A program made the position numbers and the translations under genes. This document shows positions 8,797 through 16,727 of a DNA stretch of 64,000 nt, piece after piece. This stretch comes from CAZNYG01 sp964577205. Its GTDB lineage: Bacteria > Elusimicrobiota > Endomicrobiia > Endomicrobiales > CAIRNS01. The notes beneath the pieces are model-generated. The model worked only from the letters and a program-made list of their open reading frames with translations, was not told the origin of the DNA and made no database searches. Position 1 is the stretch's first letter. Each line of letters starts with the position of its first letter. Where the stretch lies: NCBI GenBank assembly GCA_964577205.1, contig CAZNYG010000001.1:58541-122540 (forward strand), written 5' to 3'.

Positions 8797-8921
8797 CTTT
8801 GACACACCTCCTTTTTTGATCTCTAACCCATCCCTGCTCAAAAATTTTTTAAACATGTTACCCACCTTCAGTGATTTTTTGTTGATGTTTAATCCTGCAG
8901 TAGAGTTCTCGTTCCGCTAAT

Positions 8922-8950
8922 ACTATAACAGAAGCACACTTCTTTGTCAA
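8922..8950 (-). promoter_or_regulatory. Promoter of A2 with a dyad in the spacer
   Basis: On the minus strand TTGACA (8945-8950), 17-bp spacer, TATAGT (8922-8927). The spacer holds the dyad AGAAG-TGTG-CTTCT (8930-8943), centred at 8936.5, which is the middle of the spacer. Operators placed this way are typical of MerR-family regulators, and a MerR-domain regulator is encoded at 13147-13788. The promoter starts just after the stop of B2. Confidence 0.8.
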
Positions 8951-8960
8951 GCTTTTTCTT

Positions 8961-9866
8961 TCAGGGCCCGGTGTTCACTGTGATCCTGCTCCTGAACCGG
9001 GTTTTCAACAGTTCTCCATCCACCTCGACATCGACGATAAAAAGGAACTTTTTTCCCCGGTATTCAGGTTTATCCGGCATATTCAGGTACAAAAACAATT
9101 CGTCTATCTGGTTCTCACGCAGTTTCAGACTGTCTTTTGATATTTTCATGATGGAAGGATCAGGCACCGCATCATACCCCGGTATCTTCAGTCCAGCTTT
9201 CTCACCAGGCTGGCAACTGATCTTCAGCCGCAGTGCGTCATCATTAACATTCGATATTTTCAATGATTTTTTATATTCTCTCTTAATATCTATCCTTTTT
9301 CCCAGAGGGACTCTTTCAAGAAATATTTCAGCGGGATTTACCGAAATATTCCTCGTTCTCTGCATTATTTCATTTAATTTTTCCATTTCACCGGGCGCGG
9401 CTGTCGCTCCTGAAACCGTGAATAGGATACGCACCTGAGCTCCGGGAACGACTCCCATTGTTCCGGGCCCCTGTATCGGGACAAGGGCGCAATTCAACCT
9501 GACGTCATATTTTTTTCCAAGATAACGTTCATCATTCGGCACAGCGATGACCGGATTGAATTCCACCACTTCCCCGGGCAGGGCCGGAGCGATATTTCTG
9601 TTCAGTATGACCCAGGAGGTATCCGGGATCACTTCGTATCCGTCCTTCGGCATCGAGGGCGGTACCGCAGACACAGACACATCCATCTGCTGTCCTCCGC
9701 GGTAATGTACGCTCAGCGGTTTACTCATCTTGCTCAGGTCATAGGCCTGTCCGATCTTGATATTATCGATAGTATAATCACCCGGGGATACTGTAATGCC
9801 CAACGCGAACGCTTTTGTCGGCAGACATACCAGCGCGATGGCCGTAAATAATCGATACTTTTTCAT
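8961..9866 (-). CDS. Secreted two-domain beta-rich protein, B family (B2)
   Basis: 301 residues with a signal peptide (about 1-21, ending AFA). Two beta domains repeat the same plan: VIPDTSWVILN ... VPNDERYLGKK in the first and AVPDPSIMKIS ... MPDKPEYRGKK in the second, separated by a charged helical connector (about 155-175). It is a paralogue of B1 (6719-7672). The gene overlaps the O-antigen-ligase-like gene by 4 nt (ATGA), so these two are co-translated. No membrane anchor or lipobox is seen, so it is likely periplasmic or surface-bound. Family unknown to me; an adaptor or chaperone for the A proteins is an inference from gene pairing. Confidence 0.77.
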   Translation of the reverse strand: MKKYRLFTAIALVCLPTKAFALGITVSPGDYTIDNIKIGQAYDLSKMSKPLSVHYRGGQQMDVSVSAVPPSMPKDGYEVIPDTSWVILNRNIAPALPGEVVEFNPVIAVPNDERYLGKKYDVRLNCALVPIQGPGTMGVVPGAQVRILFTVSGATAAPGEMEKLNEIMQRTRNISVNPAEIFLERVPLGKRIDIKREYKKSLKISNVNDDALRLKISCQPGEKAGLKIPGYDAVPDPSIMKISKDSLKLRENQIDELFLYLNMPDKPEYRGKKFLFIVDVEVDGELLKTRFRSRITVNTGP

Positions 9867-11674
9867 TTTCCTGCCTTCCTTTTGAGATAATCTTCCGCTT
9901 CCCTGCTGCCTGGTTCCAATCTCCGCACTTCAAGCCATAGACGCTGCGCCTGCTTTTGCCTGCCCAGAAGCTCAGATACTGCCCCCAGGCCGGCTAAAGC
10001 GTCAACATTATACGGATCCAGCTGAATGGAACGTACCAGCGCTTTTGCCGCTGCGGTGCGCTTCTCGGCCCCTGTCAGCCTGTTTTCTGCCATAAGAAGG
10101 GCGGCATAGTTATGCCAGGCGTCCGGATTGGCTCCATTTCTCAACGTGTTTAACTCCGCTGTGCGTACCGCGCTGCGGATCAGCATCGTTTTCAGAGATA
10201 TGTCTTCCGTTACTTTTGCCAGCGATAAAGCGGTATCCTGTGCCGCCCGGTAATACTCGTTTACTGCGGGGGCGAACAAATAGGAAGCCTTAAATGACCT
10301 TAGAGCGGCATCGGTCCGCCCCTTTTCAAGATGACGGGCCCCTCTGTAAAAGGCCGTCTCCCCGGCGAACGGCAAAATGGAAACGGCCATAAAACCCGCT
10401 GCCGCCAGAGGGATCAGCCATCTGAACGCGCTTATCCTATCACGATTCGTTACAATGAGCGTTCTCCCGTTAAGAGAGGCGGCAAATACCCAGAAAATAA
10501 TCGTCGTTCCGATCATGCCGTTGTTAAACTGCAGGTAAATGAACAATCCAGCCATTCCCGCGCAAATGCCGGCGGCGGACATATCCTTTCCGGCCTTCTT
10601 TATCCCCGCCATAAGAACAAGTGACCAGGAGACGGCGTATATCGCCGCGCACGGAATGCCCGCCGTAGCCGCCATCTGCAGCAAATCATTGTGGGCATGG
10701 GCCTGCGCCATGTTCTTTCCCGTCGTCCTGAAATACCTCTCAGTTTTACTTTCCCGGAAGGCGAAAATAAAATTATCGGGCCCGTATCCCGTGAACGGAC
10801 GCTTTTTTATGGCATGCCACGCGGATTTCCATCCTTCCAGGCGCGATACGTTCGAGTAATACCCCTTCTGGCCGATCGTCATGAACTGTCTTGCGGCCGG
10901 CGCGTGAAAAAAAGCCGCTGCCGCTATGACGAGCAGCAGCATAACCCCGTAAACTTTCTTTCTATTCCGCTTTTCGCGGAAAGCGAACAAAAGCATCATT
11001 CCAAGCGCGAACAATTCAGCCAGCCACGCTCCCCGCGCCATCGATACGATAAGCGCCGCAAGGTAGAGGGCGAACAAGGCCAGCCACCGTTTTCGTGCCG
11101 TCGTGAAATAATTGGCAAGGACTACCGGCGCCAGCGGAGCGAGGAAACCGGCGTAATAGATCGGGCTGCCGGAAAGGCTGTTGATCCTGGCCCGCCCGCC
11201 CGAGAAGTACTCCGCCATCGCGACGGCGGCGATGACCGTGCCTGACGCGACAATCCCTTTCACCGCGTGCCCGGCTGTTCCGGTGGATCCGACCAAAAAA
11301 AACAGGCTGTATCCCGCTATCGCGGTGATAAGCCCGAAAGTATGAAAACGATACTGGCCCCATACACTCTGGGCCATATTGACCGAAAAAACAGTCGAGA
11401 CGCAGTAGAGGGCCAGCCAGACAAGCAGGATGACATTAATTGTTGACGGGGACGGGCAGCCGCTGTCCGCGCGGGAAAGACCGCCTTCCTTCCATGCCAC
11501 GATCCATGCGAACGCGGTCCCGCAGCAGAACAGAGTCATTTTGGGAAGGTTATAAATATCCGCGAACCAGGGTACGACGGCGAGCGGGGCAAGGACAACG
11601 ATCCATTTGATAACGAGCCCGGTCGCGGGATATCGGCCTGTTTCCGCACGCGCGGGGGGATGCTGTACCATCAA
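9863..11674 (-). CDS. O-antigen-ligase-like membrane protein with C-terminal TPR
   Basis: 603 residues. About eleven hydrophobic segments fill residues 20-430, with the Wzy_C/O-antigen-ligase signature in the large loop: WKSAWHAIKKRPFTGYGPDN and the AHAHNDLLQ motif. The C-terminal 150 residues carry TPR-like helices (DAWHNYAALLMAEN, VDALAGLGAVSELLGRQ). Proteins of this type join a lipid-linked glycan to lipid A or to proteins, or polymerise glycans, on the periplasmic side. Its setting in an operon with Asn/Thr/Ser-rich secreted proteins, and no other glycan-synthesis gene nearby, favours a protein glycosylation role. This is inference; a polysaccharide ligase or polymerase remains possible. 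Confidence 0.85.
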   Translation of the reverse strand: MMVQHPPARAETGRYPATGLVIKWIVVLAPLAVVPWFADIYNLPKMTLFCCGTAFAWIVAWKEGGLSRADSGCPSPSTINVILLVWLALYCVSTVFSVNMAQSVWGQYRFHTFGLITAIAGYSLFFLVGSTGTAGHAVKGIVASGTVIAAVAMAEYFSGGRARINSLSGSPIYYAGFLAPLAPVVLANYFTTARKRWLALFALYLAALIVSMARGAWLAELFALGMMLLFAFREKRNRKKVYGVMLLLVIAAAAFFHAPAARQFMTIGQKGYYSNVSRLEGWKSAWHAIKKRPFTGYGPDNFIFAFRESKTERYFRTTGKNMAQAHAHNDLLQMAATAGIPCAAIYAVSWSLVLMAGIKKAGKDMSAAGICAGMAGLFIYLQFNNGMIGTTIIFWVFAASLNGRTLIVTNRDRISAFRWLIPLAAAGFMAVSILPFAGETAFYRGARHLEKGRTDAALRSFKASYLFAPAVNEYYRAAQDTALSLAKVTEDISLKTMLIRSAVRTAELNTLRNGANPDAWHNYAALLMAENRLTGAEKRTAAAKALVRSIQLDPYNVDALAGLGAVSELLGRQKQAQRLWLEVRRLEPGSREAEDYLKRKAGK

Positions 11675-11700
11675 AACCCTTTCCAGTCAGGCAGCCGTCT

Positions 11701-13128
11701 CTATTCCCCGGCTTCCTGTGCCGTGATCGTGAATATTATGTCCTGCTGATCTGACGTGCTGGTTGCCAGCGGTGTGTTGAATTTGAACCAGAGATTTCTC
11801 GTCTGGTCGAAGAAAGGATCAATGTTGATGCCCAGCTGCGAGCCATCGATCGTGTAGGTGGTATTGCTGCTCAGGGTATTGTTCAGCGAAACGTAATGGT
11901 TATCGTTGAAGCTTCCCGCGGCCGGCCTTGATCCGTGGAAGCCCGCCTGGAGAGAGAACATGTCTACGCCCGGCGCGGCCCCCAGCTGCCAGCTGAGAGC
12001 GCTTTGCGCGGAAAACATATAATCTTCCGGCACGTTGCCGGTGTTTACCACTTCCAGCCCGTTAGCCGTGACCGTTGAAACATTTGTCCCGATCTCGCCG
12101 AAGTGATAATACGTGGTGGGAAGCGTGACGCTGAGCAGCACGGAGTTCGCCCATGCGGCGCTGCTGTTCGATATGTCCGACCATACGGGGTTATCGTCAG
12201 CCGTCCACATTCTCACGTAATAAGTGACGCCAGGCGCCAACGATCTCAAGGTGCAGAACTGAGGCTGTCCGGAATTCACGCCCTCCGTCGAGATATAAAC
12301 CGTATCGACAGAGGACGTGCTGTAACCGACATCGGCCCATGTCGAACGCTGGATCGCGTATCTGCTGCCCGCCTGCAGCGTGCCGGAATAACCGTCATCG
12401 CCGGGAGCCGTCCAGGAAAGCTGCACCGACCGTCCGTAACGGCCCGTGACCGCTGAAAGATCGGTTATCGCTCCCGGGGCATAGAGGAAATAGAGTGAAG
12501 GCCCGTTGGATATCTCAGACCAGTTGGCCGCCTGATCGAGCGTCCACACGCGGAAATAATAGGTAACGCCTTCTATCAGCCCGCCCAGGGAAACAACGCA
12601 TGTATCGCCCGGATACACCGTATGCGTGGCGATCTTGACTTCCGTAGCGTCAAAATTTCGCCGTCCATACCAGTACCCTTCGTTTTCCGCCTCGGAGGCC
12701 ACGGTCGTACTGGCGATATAGATCCGGCTGCCTGACAGAAGGCGGCCCTCGGCAAGATCGTCACCGGGAGAAGACCAGGTCAGATCGACCGTGCCTTTTG
12801 CCGGCTGAAGAAAGCAAAGCAGGTTGGCGACGGCGGAGGGCGGCAGCAGGTCCTGTCCGTAATAACCGGCAAACAGCTCGAATCCCCCCCCGGAAAGCCT
12901 CGTTACGCCGCCCGGTTCGCCAAGAGAATATATCATCCAGGACGTTCCGTTCGTTATGCCTGGTACCGCGGCGCCACCGCTGTCCAGTGTGTCGAAAGTT
13001 ATTTCTGTTTCACCGGATGAATAAACCGGAATAGCCCAGGCTTTCCGCTGGCTTGAACAGAGGAACGCCACGGCAAGAATGAGCATCATGCGCGATAGGG
13101 AGGAAATCTTCCCTGTCATCATCAGCAT
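11701..13128 (-). CDS. Secreted protein: two fibronectin-III repeats plus A-family C-terminal domain
   Basis: 475 residues. A signal peptide (about 1-32, ending AWA), an N-terminal beta segment (about 35-95, motif GGFELFAGYYGQD), two fibronectin-III repeats (about 95-210 and 215-330; motifs LIEGVTYYFRVWTLD and LAPGVTYYVRMWTAD), and a C-terminal domain (about 335-475) of the same type as A1 and A2, with TYYHFGEIG and LWFKFNTPLAT ... IIFTITAQ. So the A domain exists both alone and as the tip of a fibronectin stalk, which argues that it is a surface or interaction domain. It lies 18 bp after the MerR-receiver gene and 26 bp before the O-antigen-ligase-like gene. Confidence 0.8.
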   Translation of the reverse strand: MLMMTGKISSLSRMMLILAVAFLCSSQRKAWAIPVYSSGETEITFDTLDSGGAAVPGITNGTSWMIYSLGEPGGVTRLSGGGFELFAGYYGQDLLPPSAVANLLCFLQPAKGTVDLTWSSPGDDLAEGRLLSGSRIYIASTTVASEAENEGYWYGRRNFDATEVKIATHTVYPGDTCVVSLGGLIEGVTYYFRVWTLDQAANWSEISNGPSLYFLYAPGAITDLSAVTGRYGRSVQLSWTAPGDDGYSGTLQAGSRYAIQRSTWADVGYSTSSVDTVYISTEGVNSGQPQFCTLRSLAPGVTYYVRMWTADDNPVWSDISNSSAAWANSVLLSVTLPTTYYHFGEIGTNVSTVTANGLEVVNTGNVPEDYMFSAQSALSWQLGAAPGVDMFSLQAGFHGSRPAAGSFNDNHYVSLNNTLSSNTTYTIDGSQLGINIDPFFDQTRNLWFKFNTPLATSTSDQQDIIFTITAQEAGE

Positions 13129-13146
13129 AGTTGGCCCCGTTATATG

Positions 13147-13788
13147 CTACAGCGTCTGGGTCGGCGCTTTGGCCTTGACATGAAGCAGTGTCGAGATCTT
13201 TTCGGTCAATGCCGGAATTTCCATGGGTTTGGCCAGATAATCGTTCGCTCCGCATTCGAAGATCTTCTTCTTATTATCTTCCGAATCGAAGCCCGTGATC
13301 GCAAGTATCTTAGTCGCGCCGAGGTAATGACCCGCGCGGATCTGACGGCAGACGTCAAAACCGTTCACGCCCGGCAGCATAAGGTCCAGTATGACGAGAT
13401 CAGGCATGTACTGGTGAAGAACTACTCCAGCGTTAAAACCATCATAGACGATCTTGGTCTCAAAGCCGGGGAATTTGTCTTTGACCAGCTCAAGGACCAG
13501 GTTCCCGGTCTCAGGTTCGTCATCTATGACCAGTATCTTTTTCTTCTCAGCGGATACAAGAAGTTCTTTCTTGATTTCCTCCATTGTTTTTCCCTGCTGG
13601 TTCAGGTACTGGATCTTCCTGATGACCGTGATCGTCGATTCCCTGTCATACAGGCGATGGCCGCCGGGGGTTTCGCTCTTGGCATGAATAAGGCCGATAT
13701 CGGTGTAGTAGCGGATAGTGGAAGGGAGGACTCCCGCCTGTACCGCGACCTCGGAAATCTTCAACAGGTTCTTTGAACGTTTGACCAT
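13147..13788 (-). CDS. MerR-type DNA-binding domain fused to a response-regulator receiver
   Basis: 213 residues. Residues 8-78 are a MerR winged helix-turn-helix (KISEVAVQAGVLPSTIRYY, then GGHRLYDRE); residues 84-205 are a receiver domain with the acid pair Asp89-Asp90, phosphoacceptor Asp135 in LVILDLMLPG, and the conserved Lys in YLAKP. The usual MerR dimerisation helix and effector domain are replaced by the receiver, so phosphorylation probably takes the place of a small-molecule signal. The start follows GAGGAG. It is first in the operon of the fibronectin/A-domain protein, the ligase-like protein and B2, and has its own promoter (13881-13909). No kinase is adjacent; the sensor kinase at the left edge is a possible partner. 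Confidence 0.9.
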   Translation of the reverse strand: MVKRSKNLLKISEVAVQAGVLPSTIRYYTDIGLIHAKSETPGGHRLYDRESTITVIRKIQYLNQQGKTMEEIKKELLVSAEKKKILVIDDEPETGNLVLELVKDKFPGFETKIVYDGFNAGVVLHQYMPDLVILDLMLPGVNGFDVCRQIRAGHYLGATKILAITGFDSEDNKKKIFECGANDYLAKPMEIPALTEKISTLLHVKAKAPTQTL

Positions 13789-13880
13789 TTTTTATTCTCC
13801 TCAACAAACAATTATAAAAACAATCTATTTGCCTCTTGTTAAAATCCACAACCTACATACTGCTTCCTGATTACACTATA

Positions 13881-13909
13881 TTTGTAGCAGATAAATCCGG
13901 CATTGTCAA
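13881..13909 (-). promoter_or_regulatory. Promoter of the MerR-receiver/surface-protein operon
   Basis: On the minus strand TTGACA (13904-13909), 17-bp spacer, TACAAA (13881-13886); an overlapping TATAGT lies a few bases further on. The -35 box starts right after the T-run of the larC terminator. Confidence 0.75.
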
Positions 13910-13911
13910 TA

Positions 13912-13938
13912 GAAAAAATGAAGCAGCATTCATGCTGC
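13912..13938 (-). terminator. Rho-independent terminator after larC
   Basis: The arms GCAGCAT/ATGCTGC (13923-13938) form a short perfect hairpin on the minus strand, followed by TTCATTTTTTC. It closes the 12-gene operon that starts at galT. Confidence 0.85.
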
Positions 13939-13969
13939 CACAAGGACGCATACTTCATGTTCGATCGTT

Positions 13970-15061
13970 TTATCCGAGAAAACTGCGGAGAGGTTTTGAG
14001 GTTTGAACAGCTTTTTTTTCCGCGACCCGGTATTCTTTGCCCGTTTTGACCCGGCCGCCGGGAAGCATCCCCTTTTTCTCAGCTCCCGCCGATACGCGGG
14101 GCAGGGTCCAGCGTTCAACGGCAGTCCTGCGGATCCCCAGTGTCGTCGTCTCATGGAACAATATATCAACGGCATCCCGCTCACGCCCGCGCGGGCAAAG
14201 GACAGAGATCATTGTGCCGGGACGCCCCTTCTTCATCATGATCTGCGTTAACCATACGTCCAGCGCTCCGGCCTGGAACAATCGATCCGACACATACGGA
14301 TAGACGCGTGGGTCCATGTCGTCTATATTTGTTTCCAGGAGCATGACGGCATCGCTGCCGTATCCATCTTTCAGTCCTTTTGATGAAGATATAAGCAGTT
14401 GCAGCGCGTTCGTTTTTCCCGGGACACGCTGATGTCCGAATCCCCTGCCTGAAGCGGTGATACGCATCGCCGGCATGTCGCAGAATCCGTCAGAGAGAGA
14501 CGCGGCCAGCGCTATTCCCGTGGGAGTAGCCAGCTCCTTTTCCGGCGTGTCAGACCAGACGGGTATGCCGAAACGCCTGATGATAGCCAGCGCCGCGGGC
14601 GCGGCCCTGCCGATATTTACCGGAGAACACAAGAGCTTTTCGACACCGAGCATTTCAAATGCCCGGCAGTTCCCGGCTATATCAACAATGGTATCCAGCG
14701 CGTTCATCTCATGGAAATGGATCCGGGGAACCGGTATCCCGTGGACTTCGGATTCCGCGCCGGTAATGGTATCGAACACTGCGAGCATCTTCCTTTTTAC
14801 AGCGGGAGAAAACGCCGAAGATGAGAGTATCTTTCTCATGTCTCCGGGAGATCTGAACCGCCGTTCACCGCCTTTTACAATGAGCCGTTTACCTCCCCCA
14901 TGCTCCGAAGCTTCAGAGAACGACAGGCTCCAGCCCCGCAGCTTCAGCGCGCGTTTCAGTTCCTTTTCAAGCGACCGCGGAGGTATCCCCGCGTCGACCG
15001 CGGCTGCCATCAGCATGTCTCCGGCGATACCTGAAGCACAGTTTAGATAGGCGGTCGTCAT
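13970..15061 (-). CDS. larC: LarC-type nickel insertion protein for the nickel-pincer cofactor
   Basis: 363 residues from the ATG at 15059-15061, which overlaps the larB stop by 4 nt; a longer open frame upstream is spurious. LarC uses CTP and Ni to make the nickel-pincer nucleotide of lactate racemase and related enzymes. Typical motifs are YLNCASGIAGDMLMAA, HGIPVPRIHFHEMNALDTI, ETNIDDMDPRVY and HETTTLGIRR. The C-terminus is a little shorter than usual and reads through an eight-A run near 14012-14019, a possible frameshift spot; the in-frame ending still resembles the family end. In some bacteria larC is naturally split by a programmed frameshift. No larA or larE is in the window. Confidence 0.88.
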   Translation of the reverse strand: MTTAYLNCASGIAGDMLMAAAVDAGIPPRSLEKELKRALKLRGWSLSFSEASEHGGGKRLIVKGGERRFRSPGDMRKILSSSAFSPAVKRKMLAVFDTITGAESEVHGIPVPRIHFHEMNALDTIVDIAGNCRAFEMLGVEKLLCSPVNIGRAAPAALAIIRRFGIPVWSDTPEKELATPTGIALAASLSDGFCDMPAMRITASGRGFGHQRVPGKTNALQLLISSSKGLKDGYGSDAVMLLETNIDDMDPRVYPYVSDRLFQAGALDVWLTQIMMKKGRPGTMISVLCPRGRERDAVDILFHETTTLGIRRTAVERWTLPRVSAGAEKKGMLPGGRVKTGKEYRVAEKKAVQTSKPLRSFLG

Positions 15062-15735
15062 CGGGCCCTCTCCGGCGGTTGTCCGCGCCCCGCGATAAGG
15101 CTGGCGATGACCCCCGCGCCGAACCCATCGTCTATATTCACGACGCTGACATTCGCCGCGCACGAATTCAGCATGGCGAGCAGCGCGGCGACGCCTTTGA
15201 AAGCCGTCCCGTAGCCGACGGAAGTCGGAACGCCCACCACTGGGCAGGGGACGATACCGCCCACAACGCTTGCCAGAGCCCCTTCCATTCCCGCGCATAC
15301 GACCGCGCAGGACGCGCCTGCCAGCACATCGTGGTTTTTCAGCAGACGGTGAACTCCGGCGACCCCGACGTCATAAAGCCGTTCCACCCTGCATCCCATC
15401 GCTTCGGCGGTCACAGCCGCTTCTTCCGCTACAGGCACGTCCGTGGTGCCGGCGGTCACTAAGGCGATATATGAAGAGCCGCGGGATGGTTTTTCTACCG
15501 GACGAACAACGATGACGCGGGCCGTTCCGTTATAACGCGCGCCGCGGAAACATCCGCGCAGCTGTTTGAAATCGTCCTTTTCCGCCCGCGTGATGATGAC
15601 CGGCCCGGTACCCTTCAAAAGGTCCTTCGTTATGGCGATGATCTGTTCCATCGTCTTGCCGGGGCGGTATACCGCTTCCGGGAACCCCTGGCGCTCAAAT
15701 CTTTCAGGCTCGGCGCAGAAATGTTTCAGTGTCAC
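15058..15735 (-). CDS. larB: LarB-type pyridinium-3,5-biscarboxylic acid mononucleotide synthase
   Basis: 225 residues, a normal length. LarB carboxylates and hydrolyses nicotinic acid adenine dinucleotide, the first step towards the nickel-pincer cofactor. The N-terminal part has ARYNGTARV; the C-terminal PurE-like domain has VTAGTTDVPVAEEAA, DVGVAGVHRLL, CAGMEGALASVVGG and PVVGVPTSVGYG. It overlaps dusB by 4 nt upstream and larC by 4 nt downstream. The sulphur-transfer step (larE) and the apo-enzyme must be encoded elsewhere. Confidence 0.93.
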   Translation of the reverse strand: MTLKHFCAEPERFERQGFPEAVYRPGKTMEQIIAITKDLLKGTGPVIITRAEKDDFKQLRGCFRGARYNGTARVIVVRPVEKPSRGSSYIALVTAGTTDVPVAEEAAVTAEAMGCRVERLYDVGVAGVHRLLKNHDVLAGASCAVVCAGMEGALASVVGGIVPCPVVGVPTSVGYGTAFKGVAALLAMLNSCAANVSVVNIDDGFGAGVIASLIAGRGQPPERAR

Positions 15736-16727
15736 GCGATCCCCTCGTCTGCGAAATAAGATGACTCCCAGACGCCGCGCAGCACGGCGTGCAAGTCGGC
15801 AAGCCTGGTCACTTTATTGAATCCATCCCTGACACGCGATGCGTTGGGCAGGTTCTTCAGGTAGTACGGCGCGATCTTCCGAAGGATGATCAGTCCTTTT
15901 TTTTCTCCGTAATAATCGACCGACGCGGCGGCGTGCCGTTCGAGGGACTCTATCCTTTCCTCCCACGTCGGGCCCTGCAGTCTGTTCCCGGTCTCCAGGA
16001 AGTGGGTGATCCTGCGAAAAAGGCCGAGGTCGCCTATGGCGCCACGGCCCAGCATGAGGCCTGCGCATCCCGTTGCATCGATGAATTGTTTCGCCGATAC
16101 TTCATCAGTAATACCGCCGTTCCCGATCACCGGTATTGAGGACGCTTTCACCGTCTTCGCGACCGCCTCGAGATCGGCTTTCCCGGTATGTCCCTGCGCA
16201 GCCGCTCTCCCGTGGACCGTTATCAGAGCTATGCCGTTCGCGGCGGCAAGCTCGGCGAGACGGGGAGCGATATTCTCTTCAGGGTTCACGCCGATCCGGA
16301 CCTTCACCGTCACGGGGACGCCCGCCTTTTTTACCGTCTGTTCCATTATGGCGGCCATCGCCGGCTCGTTCTCAAGCAACCGCGATCCCGCGCCGGTCTT
16401 TACCACTTTCCTGACCGGGCAGCCCATGTTGATGTCAATGATATCGGCCCCTTCGCCCGCGGCGATCTTCGCGGCCTCGCCCATGACCGCGGGTTCAGCG
16501 CCGAATATCTGGATCGCCACCGGATGTTCTTCCGGAGAAAGTCTCATCAGTGCTTTGGTCTTTCTGTCGTTGTATGCCAGCGCCCGGGCGGAGATCATCT
16601 CGGTGACCGCCATCCCCGCGCCAGCCTCGCGCGCGAGAAGCCTGAACGGCAGGTCAGTTATGCCCGCCATCGGCGCCATGACAAGGTTATTTCCAAGGGT
16701 GACCGGACCGATCTTGAGAGCGGCCAT
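15732..16727 (-). CDS. dusB: tRNA-dihydrouridine synthase, DusB family
   Basis: 331 residues from the ATG at 16725-16727, which overlaps the tsaD stop by one base (TAATG). Dus enzymes reduce uridine in the D-loop of tRNA using FMN and NADPH. Visible are the FMN-binding start MAPMAGITDLPFR, the catalytic Cys in DINMGCPVRKV, KVRIG, and TVHGRAAAQ, all in a TIM barrel, and a C-terminal helical RNA-binding domain (YYGEKKGLIILRKIAPYY). The longer open frame that reaches 17135 is an artefact of overlap with tsaD. Confidence 0.95.
   Translation of the reverse strand: MAALKIGPVTLGNNLVMAPMAGITDLPFRLLAREAGAGMAVTEMISARALAYNDRKTKALMRLSPEEHPVAIQIFGAEPAVMGEAAKIAAGEGADIIDINMGCPVRKVVKTGAGSRLLENEPAMAAIMEQTVKKAGVPVTVKVRIGVNPEENIAPRLAELAAANGIALITVHGRAAAQGHTGKADLEAVAKTVKASSIPVIGNGGITDEVSAKQFIDATGCAGLMLGRGAIGDLGLFRRITHFLETGNRLQGPTWEERIESLERHAAASVDYYGEKKGLIILRKIAPYYLKNLPNASRVRDGFNKVTRLADLHAVLRGVWESSYFADEGIA

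Noticed and set aside
13970..14200. Frameshift truncating larC at the eight-A run
   Set aside because: The shifted frame (KLFKPQNLSAVFSDK) is no closer to the LarC end than the in-frame one, so no frameshift is needed; the tract remains a weak spot.
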